A DNA stretch of 64,000 bases, taken from positions 1 to 64,000 of the forward strand of contig PHAV01000015.1 of NCBI GenBank assembly GCA_002841765.1, in the 5' to 3' direction. The DNA comes from Deltaproteobacteria bacterium HGW-Deltaproteobacteria-4 (GTDB lineage: Bacteria > Desulfobacterota > Desulfuromonadia > Desulfuromonadales > UBA2197). Made by a program: the position numbers and the translations under genes. Below the pieces are notes generated by a model that worked only from the letters and a program-made list of their open reading frames with translations, was not told the DNA's origin and made no database searches. Shown piece by piece: positions 52,765 through 61,371 of the stretch (positions are counted from its first letter, which is position 1; every line of letters begins with the position of its first letter).

Positions 52765-55668
52765 TCAGTCGAGAATCGCCGTCAAATATTCACCGGTGCG
52801 GCTGCGCCGTTCGCGATCGACCTCTTTCTGATCGATTTCAACGAACTTCTCGTCCGGGGTAATCTTGAAGAGCGGCTGCCCCTTACTGACTATCGTGCCA
52901 TCGCTCCCCTGCATGACAATCTTGTCGATAGTCCCGGAGAAGGGGGCATAGACCTTATTGAACATCTTCATGACTTCGATAATATAAAGGGGATCGCCCT
53001 GCTCGAAGTGCATCCCTTCGGTGACAAAGGGGGGCATTCCCGGCGCTTCCTGTCCATAGTACATGCCGCCACAGACCGCAACAATTTCGTCGGCCTTGGT
53101 CGCCGGCGGCGGAACAAGAATCTTCTTCATCCGCGCCTGAAGATCAAGATCGAAGAGGTAGTCAGGGATAGTCACTTCGAGATCTTCTTCGACGCGCATC
53201 TCCCAGAACTTGGTCTTCTCGCCGATCATAAAGAGCATGCCGAGGAGTTCCATACCGGCTTCGTAGCCGAAGTGGGCCGAACGGATCTGCTCCCAGGTCG
53301 TTGCATCGAATTCGCCGTGCGGCGTATCACTGGCCAGCAACTCGCTGAGTTTAAAGTATTCATCGCGGCCGAGCCCAAGATTCTCGCGCAGCGTCCGGTA
53401 AAAACGGATCGATTGCTGGAGGAGGTCATTATCATGCCCCCAGATGATCTCGGCCGCCGGTTTATGAGGGCGCTGCGCCATGTGCAGGAACTCATAAGTC
53501 TCGCTTAGCACCCCGAGTGGATTACGTAACCAGATGACTTTGCCGTTTTCAAAGCGGAAGTTCTTGGTGTTAACACTCAGCCAACCGGAAAGGAGATGCG
53601 GGTCAGCGAGAAGGCGCTCGATCGGGCGGGTGATCAGCGTCCCCTTACGATCGAGAAGAGCCGACATATTCTTGCGCTCTTTGGCGGCAACCTCAGGTTG
53701 ATCGGCAAAACGCTCTGCAATCAGCTTGTCGTAATGCTTCTTCATCTGCAGGAAGGCGTAGATCGGATCGAGTTTATTCGCTTCCTCTTTGAGGGTACCG
53801 ACCAGAGTCAGGTAAGGGACGACAAAACGCGTCGTCGGCTTGGCCATGACGTTACGGCCGAGGAACCAGCTGACCAGACCGTAGTGGAAGTTAAGATTGG
53901 TCGCCAGGGCGCTGCCACGCAGCGTCGTGCTGCAAAGGACATCCGAGAGAGCCTGATAACTCTCCAGACGATCTTCTCCCTTGGTCAGCAACAGGGCGAT
54001 GTTCGAATCGTAAGCGCCGGCGACTTTATATTTCACGAAGATGCCGGTATCCGGGTTGACCAGACAGATCCCCTGGTCATCACGGACCTCGCCGTTGATC
54101 GGCTTCGACCAGTAACGGATCATCCCGCCGGCGTGCGGCGACAAAGAATCGTCGGTCGCATTGAGACGGGCTTCGACCGAAGCATTATAGCGGACAAAAC
54201 GCTCCGGCTTGGGGAGGCGCTCTTTGTGGCGGGCCAACAGTGCCATCGCCTCAACCAGGGACTCGACGACAAAGAAGTCATTTTTGTCTTTTGGATTGGT
54301 AAATTTCAGGCTGTAGCAAAGCTCGGTGACGCGATGTTCAACCTGGATACGGGTATTGACTTCCATGAAGTAGTGACGGTCGCGGTCAACGATACATTCA
54401 AAAGTCGAAGCCGAATCGAGGCCAACCGCCAGACCGAAACGGGCCGATTCCTCCTCCATCTTCTTGAGGACGTTGAGATCACTCTCCAGCGCTGCGACTT
54501 CCGCTTTCTTGCCGGCAGCCTTGGCCTTGGCAATCGCGGCCAGCAGACCTTCCTGCGTCACCGAGACTTCAAGGAGTTTCTGTTCATGCATCTGCAGCGA
54601 GCAGTCGCGTCCGCCGAGGGAGACACACCATTCGCCGTTGCCGAGCAGCTGAATTTCGTTGTGGCGAGTCTGTTCGATATTGAGCTCGACGAGGACGTTC
54701 TTGTTGTCGCCGACCCCGTTCGCCTTGACTTCGTTGAGGACTTCGCGCACCAGCGTCGGCGCTTCCGCCGCCGCCTTGAGGATCATCTTTTCGTCGGCAT
54801 TCTTGGCCGCGAGGAGCGAGCCGCCAAGGATACGCTGACCCTTACCACCACCACCGCCGATTGCCTTGATGCGGAAGCGGCTGCGCGGATGTTTACGGAA
54901 CAGCTCGGCCACCTCTTGCTGTACCTGAGCACAGAGTTCATCGATGCTGTAGAGATCAATCCCTTTGGCGTAGGAGGCCATAAGGATATGATCCGCCAGA
55001 GTTTCCAGCGGGAGATTGCTGTCGGCGAGGAGGGCTTTGTCGCAGGTGAGACCGTTGGCCTTGACGAGATCGACCAGATTTTCGCGGGTCGGATACTTCT
55101 TGATCAGAGTCCGGGCCGTGACATTGTTGATGCCCGGGGTGACGCTGACATTGACGGAGAGAGCGGTGCGTTTCGCTTCGTCCTTCTTGCCGGCGCGGGC
55201 CTGGGTTCGGGCGCAGGGGCCGATAAACTTCAGTCCGGCCGCTTCGATCGCCGCCACGAACTCCTCATCTTCGGCCATGAAGCCGTAGCCGGCAAAGATC
55301 GAATCGTAGTTGTTATCATGGGCGATGCTGATGATCTGGTTGATACGCTCGACACGCTCTTCCTTGCTCGCTCCGGAATAATCGGGAACACGGTGGACGC
55401 GGCTCGAATCGGTAAGCTGGCGCAGTTCCGGGGCCAGAGCATTTGGATAAACGATGGAATCCTTTTCGGAGAGGAGGATGCCGAAGTGGCTGATCCCCAT
55501 CTCGGTGTAGACATCCATCGCCTCTTTGCGGATTGGGCCGCGGCAGACGATGAGCGGCTTGAGATCTTCACATGCAAAGGAACGAACCCACTCGGAGGTC
55601 GACTTCCCGAGTCGGCGATCGCGATGGATCAGAGGATTATTGGTATAATTTTCAGAAGCGTGAAACAT
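52765..55668 (-). CDS. Biotin carboxylase with C-terminal biotinyl domain, 967 aa
   Basis: The biotin-carboxylase fold is in the first 550 residues (IFAGYGFMAEDEEFVAAIEAAGLKFIGP, the ATP loop KAIGGGGGKGQRILGG, EVNTRIQVEHRVTELCY). About 350 residues with no recognised domain follow, then a biotin acceptor with EVMKMF (Lys near residue 901). Ordinary PCC alpha subunits are about 670 residues and standard biotin carboxylases about 450, so this is unusually long. Together with the carboxyltransferase just upstream it should make methylmalonyl-CoA from propionyl-CoA, or malonyl-CoA from acetyl-CoA. The epimerase and mutase favour propionyl-CoA (inference). Confidence 0.85.
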   Translation of the reverse strand: MFHASENYTNNPLIHRDRRLGKSTSEWVRSFACEDLKPLIVCRGPIRKEAMDVYTEMGISHFGILLSEKDSIVYPNALAPELRQLTDSSRVHRVPDYSGASKEERVERINQIISIAHDNNYDSIFAGYGFMAEDEEFVAAIEAAGLKFIGPCARTQARAGKKDEAKRTALSVNVSVTPGINNVTARTLIKKYPTRENLVDLVKANGLTCDKALLADSNLPLETLADHILMASYAKGIDLYSIDELCAQVQQEVAELFRKHPRSRFRIKAIGGGGGKGQRILGGSLLAAKNADEKMILKAAAEAPTLVREVLNEVKANGVGDNKNVLVELNIEQTRHNEIQLLGNGEWCVSLGGRDCSLQMHEQKLLEVSVTQEGLLAAIAKAKAAGKKAEVAALESDLNVLKKMEEESARFGLAVGLDSASTFECIVDRDRHYFMEVNTRIQVEHRVTELCYSLKFTNPKDKNDFFVVESLVEAMALLARHKERLPKPERFVRYNASVEARLNATDDSLSPHAGGMIRYWSKPINGEVRDDQGICLVNPDTGIFVKYKVAGAYDSNIALLLTKGEDRLESYQALSDVLCSTTLRGSALATNLNFHYGLVSWFLGRNVMAKPTTRFVVPYLTLVGTLKEEANKLDPIYAFLQMKKHYDKLIAERFADQPEVAAKERKNMSALLDRKGTLITRPIERLLADPHLLSGWLSVNTKNFRFENGKVIWLRNPLGVLSETYEFLHMAQRPHKPAAEIIWGHDNDLLQQSIRFYRTLRENLGLGRDEYFKLSELLASDTPHGEFDATTWEQIRSAHFGYEAGMELLGMLFMIGEKTKFWEMRVEEDLEVTIPDYLFDLDLQARMKKILVPPPATKADEIVAVCGGMYYGQEAPGMPPFVTEGMHFEQGDPLYIIEVMKMFNKVYAPFSGTIDKIVMQGSDGTIVSKGQPLFKITPDEKFVEIDQKEVDRERRSRTGEYLTAILD

Positions 55669-55700
55669 AGGTCTCTATCTCCAGTCTGATAGTTTTAAGA

Positions 55701-57425
55701 TCAATGGAACTCGCGCTGAACCGCTTGCATCGCCGAGGGCTGATAGTGGCGGAGGAAGAAGTTGAGATTTTCTCCCAGCACCTTACGCAGATCGGTGGGC
55801 ATGACGAGGGAAGAGATCGAGCCGAGACTGAGAGCCTCCTTGGGATTCATCAACTCTTTTTCATAGCGCTGATTGAGTTCGATATCACGGACCTTAAGCC
55901 ACTCCGCCGTCTCTTTCTCAGCTTCGTTGCGGGCTGCGCCGGCGTCCATGCCGGCAGCAACGCGCTCGGCAATCCCCTGCTTGAGACGTTCGGCACCGGA
56001 GCTGCGCATCTTGCGGACTTCATCCTTGTAGACGAACTCCTTGCCGGCCGGACCCATGACCGCGAGGCGGGTGGTCGGCAGGGCGAGGACGAGATCGGCG
56101 CCGGTCGGGTAGTTGTTGTAGGAAGCATATGCGCCGCCGTAAGCGTTACGGAGAATCAGCAGGATACGCGGGGTGCGGATGTCGACGATGGAGTCGAGCA
56201 TGGCTCGACCGGCCTGAATGATGCCGCGGGTCTCCTGATCTTTGCCGGGAAGGAAGCCGGTGGTGTCCTCCATGAAGATCATCGGAATATTGTAGATATT
56301 GCAGAACCGGTTGAAACGGGCAATCTTGTAGGCAGCATCGATGTCGATCTGACCGGAAGCAACGGCGCTGTTGTTGGCGACGAAGCCGACGACGTTGCCG
56401 CCAAGGCGACCAAAGGCGGTGACGACGTTGCGGGCGCGGTCGCGCTGCATTTCGAAGTAATCGCCATGGTCGCAGATCTGCTGAATGAGGATCGAGACAT
56501 CAAAGGGGGTATTGAAGCCGGTCGGTGAATTGAAGGCTTTCTTGAGCAGGGTGTTGATCTCCCAGGTTTTACGATCAAGGGGATCACTGGTTGCCTGGAA
56601 GGGGGCCATGACCCGGTTGTTGTCGGGGAGATAAGAGAGGAGCTGAATGGCAGTGCGCAGGGCATCGACTTCATCCTCAACGGTCAGGTCGGCAACGCCG
56701 GACTGGCCATGGACGTTGGGGCCACCGAGCTCTTCCGGGGTGACATCTTCGCCGAGGACCGACTTGACCACGCCCGGCCCGGTCAGACCGAAAAAGGTGT
56801 CATTCGGCTGGATGACGAATGACCCCTGACGCGGCAGATAAGAGCCCCCACCGGCATTGAAGCCGAACATGCACATGATCGAGGGGACGACGCCACTGAT
56901 CTTGCGCAGGGCAGTGAAGGCCTCGGCATAACCGTCAAGACCGCCGACCCCGGCCGGGACAAAGGCGCCGGCGGAATCGTTCATACCGATGACCGGAATC
57001 CCCTTCTCCCCGGCCATCTGGAAGAGAAGGGCAAGCTTGCGACCGTTGGTAGCGTCGATGGAGCCGGCGCGCACGGTGAAGTCATGGCCATAAAGAGCCA
57101 CATCGCGACCGCGAATATTGAGGATGCCGGTGACCAGTGAGGCGCCGTCGAGATTCTTTCCCCAGTTCTGGAAAAGAATATTCGGCTCCTTCTCGGTGAG
57201 GACGCTGATCCGCTCCCAAACGGTCATGCGCTTTTTAAAGTGCTGCTTTTCAATCTGCTCGATACTCACTGATTTGATCGGACGCTGAATCAGGTCGTAA
57301 CCTTGCTTCATCGCCTCTTCATAGCCGCCGGCTGCCCGGGATATTTCACCGGGGATATTAAATTCAACCTTCTCGGGCGGATCAAACGGGTTCTTCAGGG
57401 ACGGTTTAATCGCTTGTTTCGACAT
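55701..57425 (-). CDS. Acyl-CoA (propionyl-CoA) carboxylase carboxyltransferase subunit
   Basis: 574 residues from the ATG at 57425, which has AAAGGA nine bases upstream; an ATG nine bases earlier would overlap that site. The two crotonase-like halves carry [60 protein letters not shown] and [24 protein letters not shown]. These are the CoA- and biotin-binding glycine-rich loops of PCC/ACC beta subunits. It ends 32 bp before the biotin-carboxylase gene. The operon with mutase and epimerase supports propionyl-CoA as substrate. Confidence 0.92.
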   Translation of the reverse strand: MSKQAIKPSLKNPFDPPEKVEFNIPGEISRAAGGYEEAMKQGYDLIQRPIKSVSIEQIEKQHFKKRMTVWERISVLTEKEPNILFQNWGKNLDGASLVTGILNIRGRDVALYGHDFTVRAGSIDATNGRKLALLFQMAGEKGIPVIGMNDSAGAFVPAGVGGLDGYAEAFTALRKISGVVPSIMCMFGFNAGGGSYLPRQGSFVIQPNDTFFGLTGPGVVKSVLGEDVTPEELGGPNVHGQSGVADLTVEDEVDALRTAIQLLSYLPDNNRVMAPFQATSDPLDRKTWEINTLLKKAFNSPTGFNTPFDVSILIQQICDHGDYFEMQRDRARNVVTAFGRLGGNVVGFVANNSAVASGQIDIDAAYKIARFNRFCNIYNIPMIFMEDTTGFLPGKDQETRGIIQAGRAMLDSIVDIRTPRILLILRNAYGGAYASYNNYPTGADLVLALPTTRLAVMGPAGKEFVYKDEVRKMRSSGAERLKQGIAERVAAGMDAGAARNEAEKETAEWLKVRDIELNQRYEKELMNPKEALSLGSISSLVMPTDLRKVLGENLNFFLRHYQPSAMQAVQREFH

Positions 57426-57813
57426 GGGGTTCATTCCTTTGGCTGGACAAGAATAGGGGTTAGACCCAACAACGGGGGGGGTACCGACAGTGAAAAATAT
57501 AAAGTAGTTTTACGAAGCGGATATACCGAAAATGGTGGGAAATGTCAACAACAAGATTTTATTCACGGTAAATTATTTCACCTCAGTAAAATAGGTTTAT
57601 TTCAAGTAAAAATATTTCAAAAAGCATTTGATGAAAAATCAAAACCTGTTTCCTCTCTTCCCTCCTCTCGTCTTCAGCCCTGCCCAAGCTGTCGTTGCGT
57701 AAACCGATCAGCGCTTTAAACGCCACGGCCGCCCCTTTGCCCGAAGTTGACTTTTATCGGCCATTCATTTACTTATTAGTCTCTTAAGTCACTTTGTCCT
57801 TACGGAGTCCCGC
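57426..57813. other. Intergenic region, about 390 bp, divergent promoters expected
   Basis: It separates the divergent carboxylase operon and the gene at 57814. It is AT-rich around 57520-57640 (AAGTAAAAATATTTCAAAAAGC) and probably holds both promoters. No gene or strong hairpin is seen. Confidence 0.5.
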
Positions 57814-58902
57814 TTGCCAGACCGCTCCTTCGACTTTCCTCTCGGTTTGCGCCCCTGGCCGAATCCCCGGCGCCTGCGTCGCCCTCTTCTTAAAGAGGGT
57901 TATCGTCTTGAACGACTGGAAAATTCTCCGGACGCTTTTCGTCTAACCGCAGTCCTCGGGGCAGGCAAACTGACTGCTTTTTTTCAGGACTTCGCCCGAC
58001 TCCTCCCGAATGAAGCCTTCTTTGTTCTTGAATTTTATGAAAACGAAGGAGACGTCGCCAGCACAGAGGAAGCGGCGCCCCGCATCTATTATTCTGATTA
58101 TCTCCCTACAAGGGAGATCATTGAGGTCATCACCCCCTATCTACCCCGGCTCATTCATGACGGCTTTGTTGGCTTTGGCCTGGCCAGCAACCGTGCCGGC
58201 CTCGAAATGTTCTACTCGGAAGAGAAGGTCATTACCTGTTTTACCGACAATCACCTGCGCCTCACCCACCTCTTGGCCCGCCATGGTCTGCCGCACAAGG
58301 AGCATCTCCCGCTCCCGGCAGATTTCGGCCACGACCATCTTTCCCTGCTTTGTCATCACCGCACGCAGCTCCCGGCCCCCTTCGCGACAATGACTCCCCA
58401 CCAACTCGATTTTCTGATTTTTTGCCAGGAGATTATCGAACAACTCGGGATGTACCCGGTCGAAGAGTCCCTCTCCTTCTTTTTGACCCGCAAAGAGCAG
58501 GACCAAATCGCCCAACGGCTGGCGGAGCGGCCCGAATTTGCAGAGTTTATCGATCTGGCCGAAGACGATTTCGGAGTGCTCCTCTTCGACTGGAATGACT
58601 TTGTCAACGCCTGCGCTGAAGGCTTTGACGGCGATCTCGCCGACTATCAGTATGGTCTACAGCTACGCGATCTGCTGCAATTTGTCTACGAAGGGGTCAC
58701 GGCCCCCCTTCAGCGCAAACTGCAAGAAGTCATGGCTGAAAGTGATGCCATCTTTCGCGGCCTCCTGCAGGATCAACGCAAGCGGATCGATGCGCCAAAC
58801 ACCATCCCGATGCGCTCCGATCGCTTCTGGTGCCACGGGGTGATTACCACTCAGGGTGCCAATTTGCGCCGTGACCTGATTCGTTGCGGCTGGTATAAAT
58901 AG
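57814..58902 (+). CDS. Hypothetical protein, 362 aa, upstream of mqnB
   Basis: TTG start with CGGAG upstream. No known family is recognised. It is a soluble protein with a mixed pattern: FFQDFARLLPNEAFFVLEFYENEGD, IEVITPYLPRLIHDGFVGFGLASNRAG, SEEKVITCFTDNHLRLTHLLARHGL, and a helical C-terminus. No metal, nucleotide or membrane motif is clear. It ends two bases before the mqnB ATG, so it is almost certainly co-transcribed with mqnB-mqnD and may be linked to menaquinone. Confidence 0.75.
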   Translation: MPDRSFDFPLGLRPWPNPRRLRRPLLKEGYRLERLENSPDAFRLTAVLGAGKLTAFFQDFARLLPNEAFFVLEFYENEGDVASTEEAAPRIYYSDYLPTREIIEVITPYLPRLIHDGFVGFGLASNRAGLEMFYSEEKVITCFTDNHLRLTHLLARHGLPHKEHLPLPADFGHDHLSLLCHHRTQLPAPFATMTPHQLDFLIFCQEIIEQLGMYPVEESLSFFLTRKEQDQIAQRLAERPEFAEFIDLAEDDFGVLLFDWNDFVNACAEGFDGDLADYQYGLQLRDLLQFVYEGVTAPLQRKLQEVMAESDAIFRGLLQDQRKRIDAPNTIPMRSDRFWCHGVITTQGANLRRDLIRCGWYK

Positions 58903-58904
58903 CG

Positions 58905-59669
58905 ATGAAAACAACTCCGTTACGACCCACTATTGCCATCCTCGCGGCTGTCCCTCTGGAAACGGAACTGATCCGCTCCTACTGGGGGCCATGGAAGATC
59001 TCCAATCTGGGCGGATTCCATCTTTACAAACGCAAGTCTGCGGGGATGACGCTCGAACTTTTGCACAGCGGCGTCGGCAAAGCCAACGCTGCGGCCGCCG
59101 CCACCCTATTAGCCTTGCATCAACCGCAAGCATTGCTGGTGATCGGCTGCGGCGGCGCCCTTCCCGGCAGCGGGTTGCAGGTTGGCGACCTCGCTCTCGC
59201 CAGCAGTGAAATCTTTGGCGACGAAGGGGTAATGACACCGCTCGGTTTTCAGGATCTCGAAGCAATGCACCTCCCCCTTCTCAGCGTCTCATCCCCTCCC
59301 CTGTACAATACCTGCCCCGTCGACCCGGACTGGCAGCAACGCGCTGGAGAGAAATTGCCCCCCTTTGCTGCGGTCGCAGGAATTTCTCTGGTGACCGGCC
59401 CCTTTGTCACGGTCTCGACCTGTTCGGGGACCACCGCCGGCGGCGAGATTCTCGCCCGTCGCAGCGGCGGCATCTGCGAAAACATGGAAGGGGCTGCGGC
59501 CGCCCTGGTCTGTGCCCGCCACAATATCCCCTTTTGTGAAGTGCGCGGCATCTCCAACCTTGTCGAAGATCGCAACCTTGAGCGTTGGGATCTCGTCGGC
59601 GCCGCCGGGATTGCCCAACAAGCCCTCATTGCCCTTTTGAGTACCGAACCCGGTCAGGTCTCCGCATGA
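58905..59669 (+). CDS. mqnB: Futalosine hydrolase
   Basis: 254 residues of the nucleoside-phosphorylase fold. Motifs: LHSGVGKANAAAAATLLA, VIGCGGALPGSGLQVGDLALASSEIFGDEGV, and the purine/ribose site ICENMEGAAAALVCARHNIPFCEVRGISN. The enzyme removes hypoxanthine from futalosine in the alternative menaquinone route. It overlaps mqnD by four bases (ATGA). MqnA and MqnC are not in this window. Confidence 0.93.
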   Translation: MKTTPLRPTIAILAAVPLETELIRSYWGPWKISNLGGFHLYKRKSAGMTLELLHSGVGKANAAAAATLLALHQPQALLVIGCGGALPGSGLQVGDLALASSEIFGDEGVMTPLGFQDLEAMHLPLLSVSSPPLYNTCPVDPDWQQRAGEKLPPFAAVAGISLVTGPFVTVSTCSGTTAGGEILARRSGGICENMEGAAAALVCARHNIPFCEVRGISNLVEDRNLERWDLVGAAGIAQQALIALLSTEPGQVSA

Positions 59670-60505
59670 ACTCTTCGGCCCTGCGTCTCGGCTATTCGCC
59701 CTGCCCCAACGATACCTTCATCTTTTATGCACTGACGCATGGCCGCATCCCCCTGCACGGCTTCAGCATCCGCGAAGAACTTGCCGATGTCGAGACCCTC
59801 AACCGCCGCGCCTTGGCACGGGAGCTTGATCTGACCAAAATTTCCTACCACGCCTTTGGTCACCTGCGCAACGAGTATGCCCTGCTGCGCAGTGGCGGCG
59901 CCCTCGGACGCGGTTGCGGTCCGCTGGTTGTCGCCCGCCAGGCGACGAGCCTGGAGCGTTTGCGCGGGAAACTGATCGCCATCCCCGGCGAATTGACGAC
60001 GGCGAATCTGCTGCTGCAGCTGCGCGGCTCCGGCTATGAGCGACTACAGATCCTCCCCTTTGATAAAATTGTCGCGGCGGTAGCCAGCGGCAGCGTCGAG
60101 GCCGGCTTGATCATCCACGAATCGCGCTTCACCTTTGCGGAACATGGCCTGGTCGCCGTCGAAGATCTCGGTGCCTGGTGGGAAGAGCTCACCGGCTTAC
60201 CGATCCCCCTGGGCGGGATACTCGCCCGGCGCTCCCTCGGGCGCGAAATTATCGAAGAGGTGGAGAGTGCCATCCTTGCCAGCGTCCGCTATGCCTTCGA
60301 CCATCCTGAGGAAACACGGCCCTACATTCGCTCCCATGCTCAGGAACTGGATGACGCGGTCATCCAGCAGCACATCGATCTTTATGTGAATCATTTTTCC
60401 CTCGATCTTGGCGAGGAAGGTTTGGCCGCGGTCCATGAACTTTTACACCGCGCCGCTGCAGCGGGGATCATTCCCCCCTCCTCCCTCCCCCTCGGCCCCC
60501 TGTAA
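59666..60505 (+). CDS. mqnD: 1,4-dihydroxy-6-naphthoate synthase
   Basis: 279 residues from the ATG at 59666. The fold is that of periplasmic-binding-protein-like MqnA/D enzymes: RLGYSPCPNDTFIFYAL at the start, then LTKISYHAFGHLRNEYALLRSGGALG, LIIHESRFTF, LPIPLGGILARRS. It turns cyclic de-hypoxanthine futalosine into dihydroxynaphthoate. The longer frame to 59585 is a shadow of mqnB. With mqnB it shows that the host makes menaquinone through futalosine. Confidence 0.94.
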   Translation: MNSSALRLGYSPCPNDTFIFYALTHGRIPLHGFSIREELADVETLNRRALARELDLTKISYHAFGHLRNEYALLRSGGALGRGCGPLVVARQATSLERLRGKLIAIPGELTTANLLLQLRGSGYERLQILPFDKIVAAVASGSVEAGLIIHESRFTFAEHGLVAVEDLGAWWEELTGLPIPLGGILARRSLGREIIEEVESAILASVRYAFDHPEETRPYIRSHAQELDDAVIQQHIDLYVNHFSLDLGEEGLAAVHELLHRAAAAGIIPPSSLPLGPL

Positions 60506-60517
60506 AGCCAGTAAAGG

Positions 60518-60889
60518 ATGAACCCCATGAACCAGTTCAACGATCCCCGCTACAAGAAACTCCTCAAAAAATTTGAAGGGATGACCCGTACCGAAATCAT
60601 CTCGCGCCTCAAATGGGTCAAGGATCGCAACCTCACCTATCGGGCAGCTCACGAAGCGATCATGCTCTCGGCGGCTGCCACTGGCATCCCTTATGGCAAG
60701 ATTGCCGAAAAGATGGCGGAGAACCACGGCTTCAGTAATTGGCTCACCCTCAAGTGCCTGCTGCTGATGAAGGCAAAGTTCGACATCAAGGTCGATGAAA
60801 TTCCCCCCTATCCCAACAAGAACTGGAAGGAGGTGGCGAGTGGCATCGTCAAGCGCAAAAAGGCACCCGAAACGCCGGCCGCCGGATAA
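60518..60889 (+). CDS. Conserved-looking hypothetical protein, 123 aa
   Basis: It follows mqnD by 12 bp, with GTAAAGGATG upstream of the ATG. A later ATG (MNQFN, 60527) is the alternative start. No known family is recognised. The protein is basic and helical: FNDPRYKKLLKKFEGMTRTEIISRLKWVKDRNLTYRAAHEAIML, then GKIAEKMAENHGFSNWLTLKCLLL. It ends with a Lys/Pro-rich tail. It is the last gene of the mqn run, before a terminator. Confidence 0.7.
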   Translation: MNPMNQFNDPRYKKLLKKFEGMTRTEIISRLKWVKDRNLTYRAAHEAIMLSAAATGIPYGKIAEKMAENHGFSNWLTLKCLLLMKAKFDIKVDEIPPYPNKNWKEVASGIVKRKKAPETPAAG

Positions 60890-60898
60890 CCCTCTGTG

Positions 60899-60961
60899 AA
60901 GCAGGAGCGCCCCAAATAACGCCCGATTGTTCGGGGCGTTCCTGCTGTCTGCAGCTTTTTT
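60899..60961 (+). terminator. Terminator of the mqn operon
   Basis: AGCAGGAGCGCCCC and GGGGCGTTCCTGCT pair around a 20-base loop containing CCCGATTGTTCGGG; TTTTTT follows after ten bases. It lies 10 bp after the last gene. Confidence 0.7.
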
Positions 60962-61059
60962 AATCAAGAAAACCATTTTCTCCTTCCCTCCTCGCTTGAG
61001 TCAGCTATAATCTTCTCCATCTGGGTTTTAAGCAGTTTTTCTTCTTACTGGAGGACAGC

Positions 61060-61371
61060 ATGATTACTCTTTTTGAAAAGACGGCGATGATGGGCATGGG
61101 GGCACTCTCCCTCAGCCAGAAGAAGGCGGAGGAACTGCTCAATGAACTGAAGGAACGGATCGGCTGCAGCGAAGAAGAAGGACGGGCCCTGCTGGAAAAG
61201 TTGAAGGCGCAGGCCGAAGAGCAAAAGAATCTGCTCACTAAAGCAGCCGAAGAAGAAGTACAAAAGGCCTGTGACCGTCTGGGTCTGGTCCGGCGCGAAG
61301 AGTTTGAGCGCCTGGCAGCGCGGCTTGATGCTCTGGAAAAGCGGGAGGCATCACAAGACCCGGCATGCTGA
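61060..61371 (+). CDS. Phasin-like coiled-coil protein, 103 aa
   Basis: Short hydrophobic N-terminus (MITLFEKTAMMGMGALSLS), then a long charged coiled coil: KKAEELLNELKERIGCSEEEGRALLEKLKAQAEEQK and REEFERLAARLDALEKRE. This is the pattern of phasin/PhaF-like granule or polyhydroxyalkanoate-related proteins common upstream of ubiB in this group; no polymer gene is in the window. It overlaps the ubiB start by seven bases. Confidence 0.75.
   Translation: MITLFEKTAMMGMGALSLSQKKAEELLNELKERIGCSEEEGRALLEKLKAQAEEQKNLLTKAAEEEVQKACDRLGLVRREEFERLAARLDALEKREASQDPAC

Noticed and set aside
53596-55689. Long plus-strand frame opposite the biotin carboxylase
   Set aside because: The minus strand has clear ATP-grasp and biotin motifs, so this is a shadow frame.
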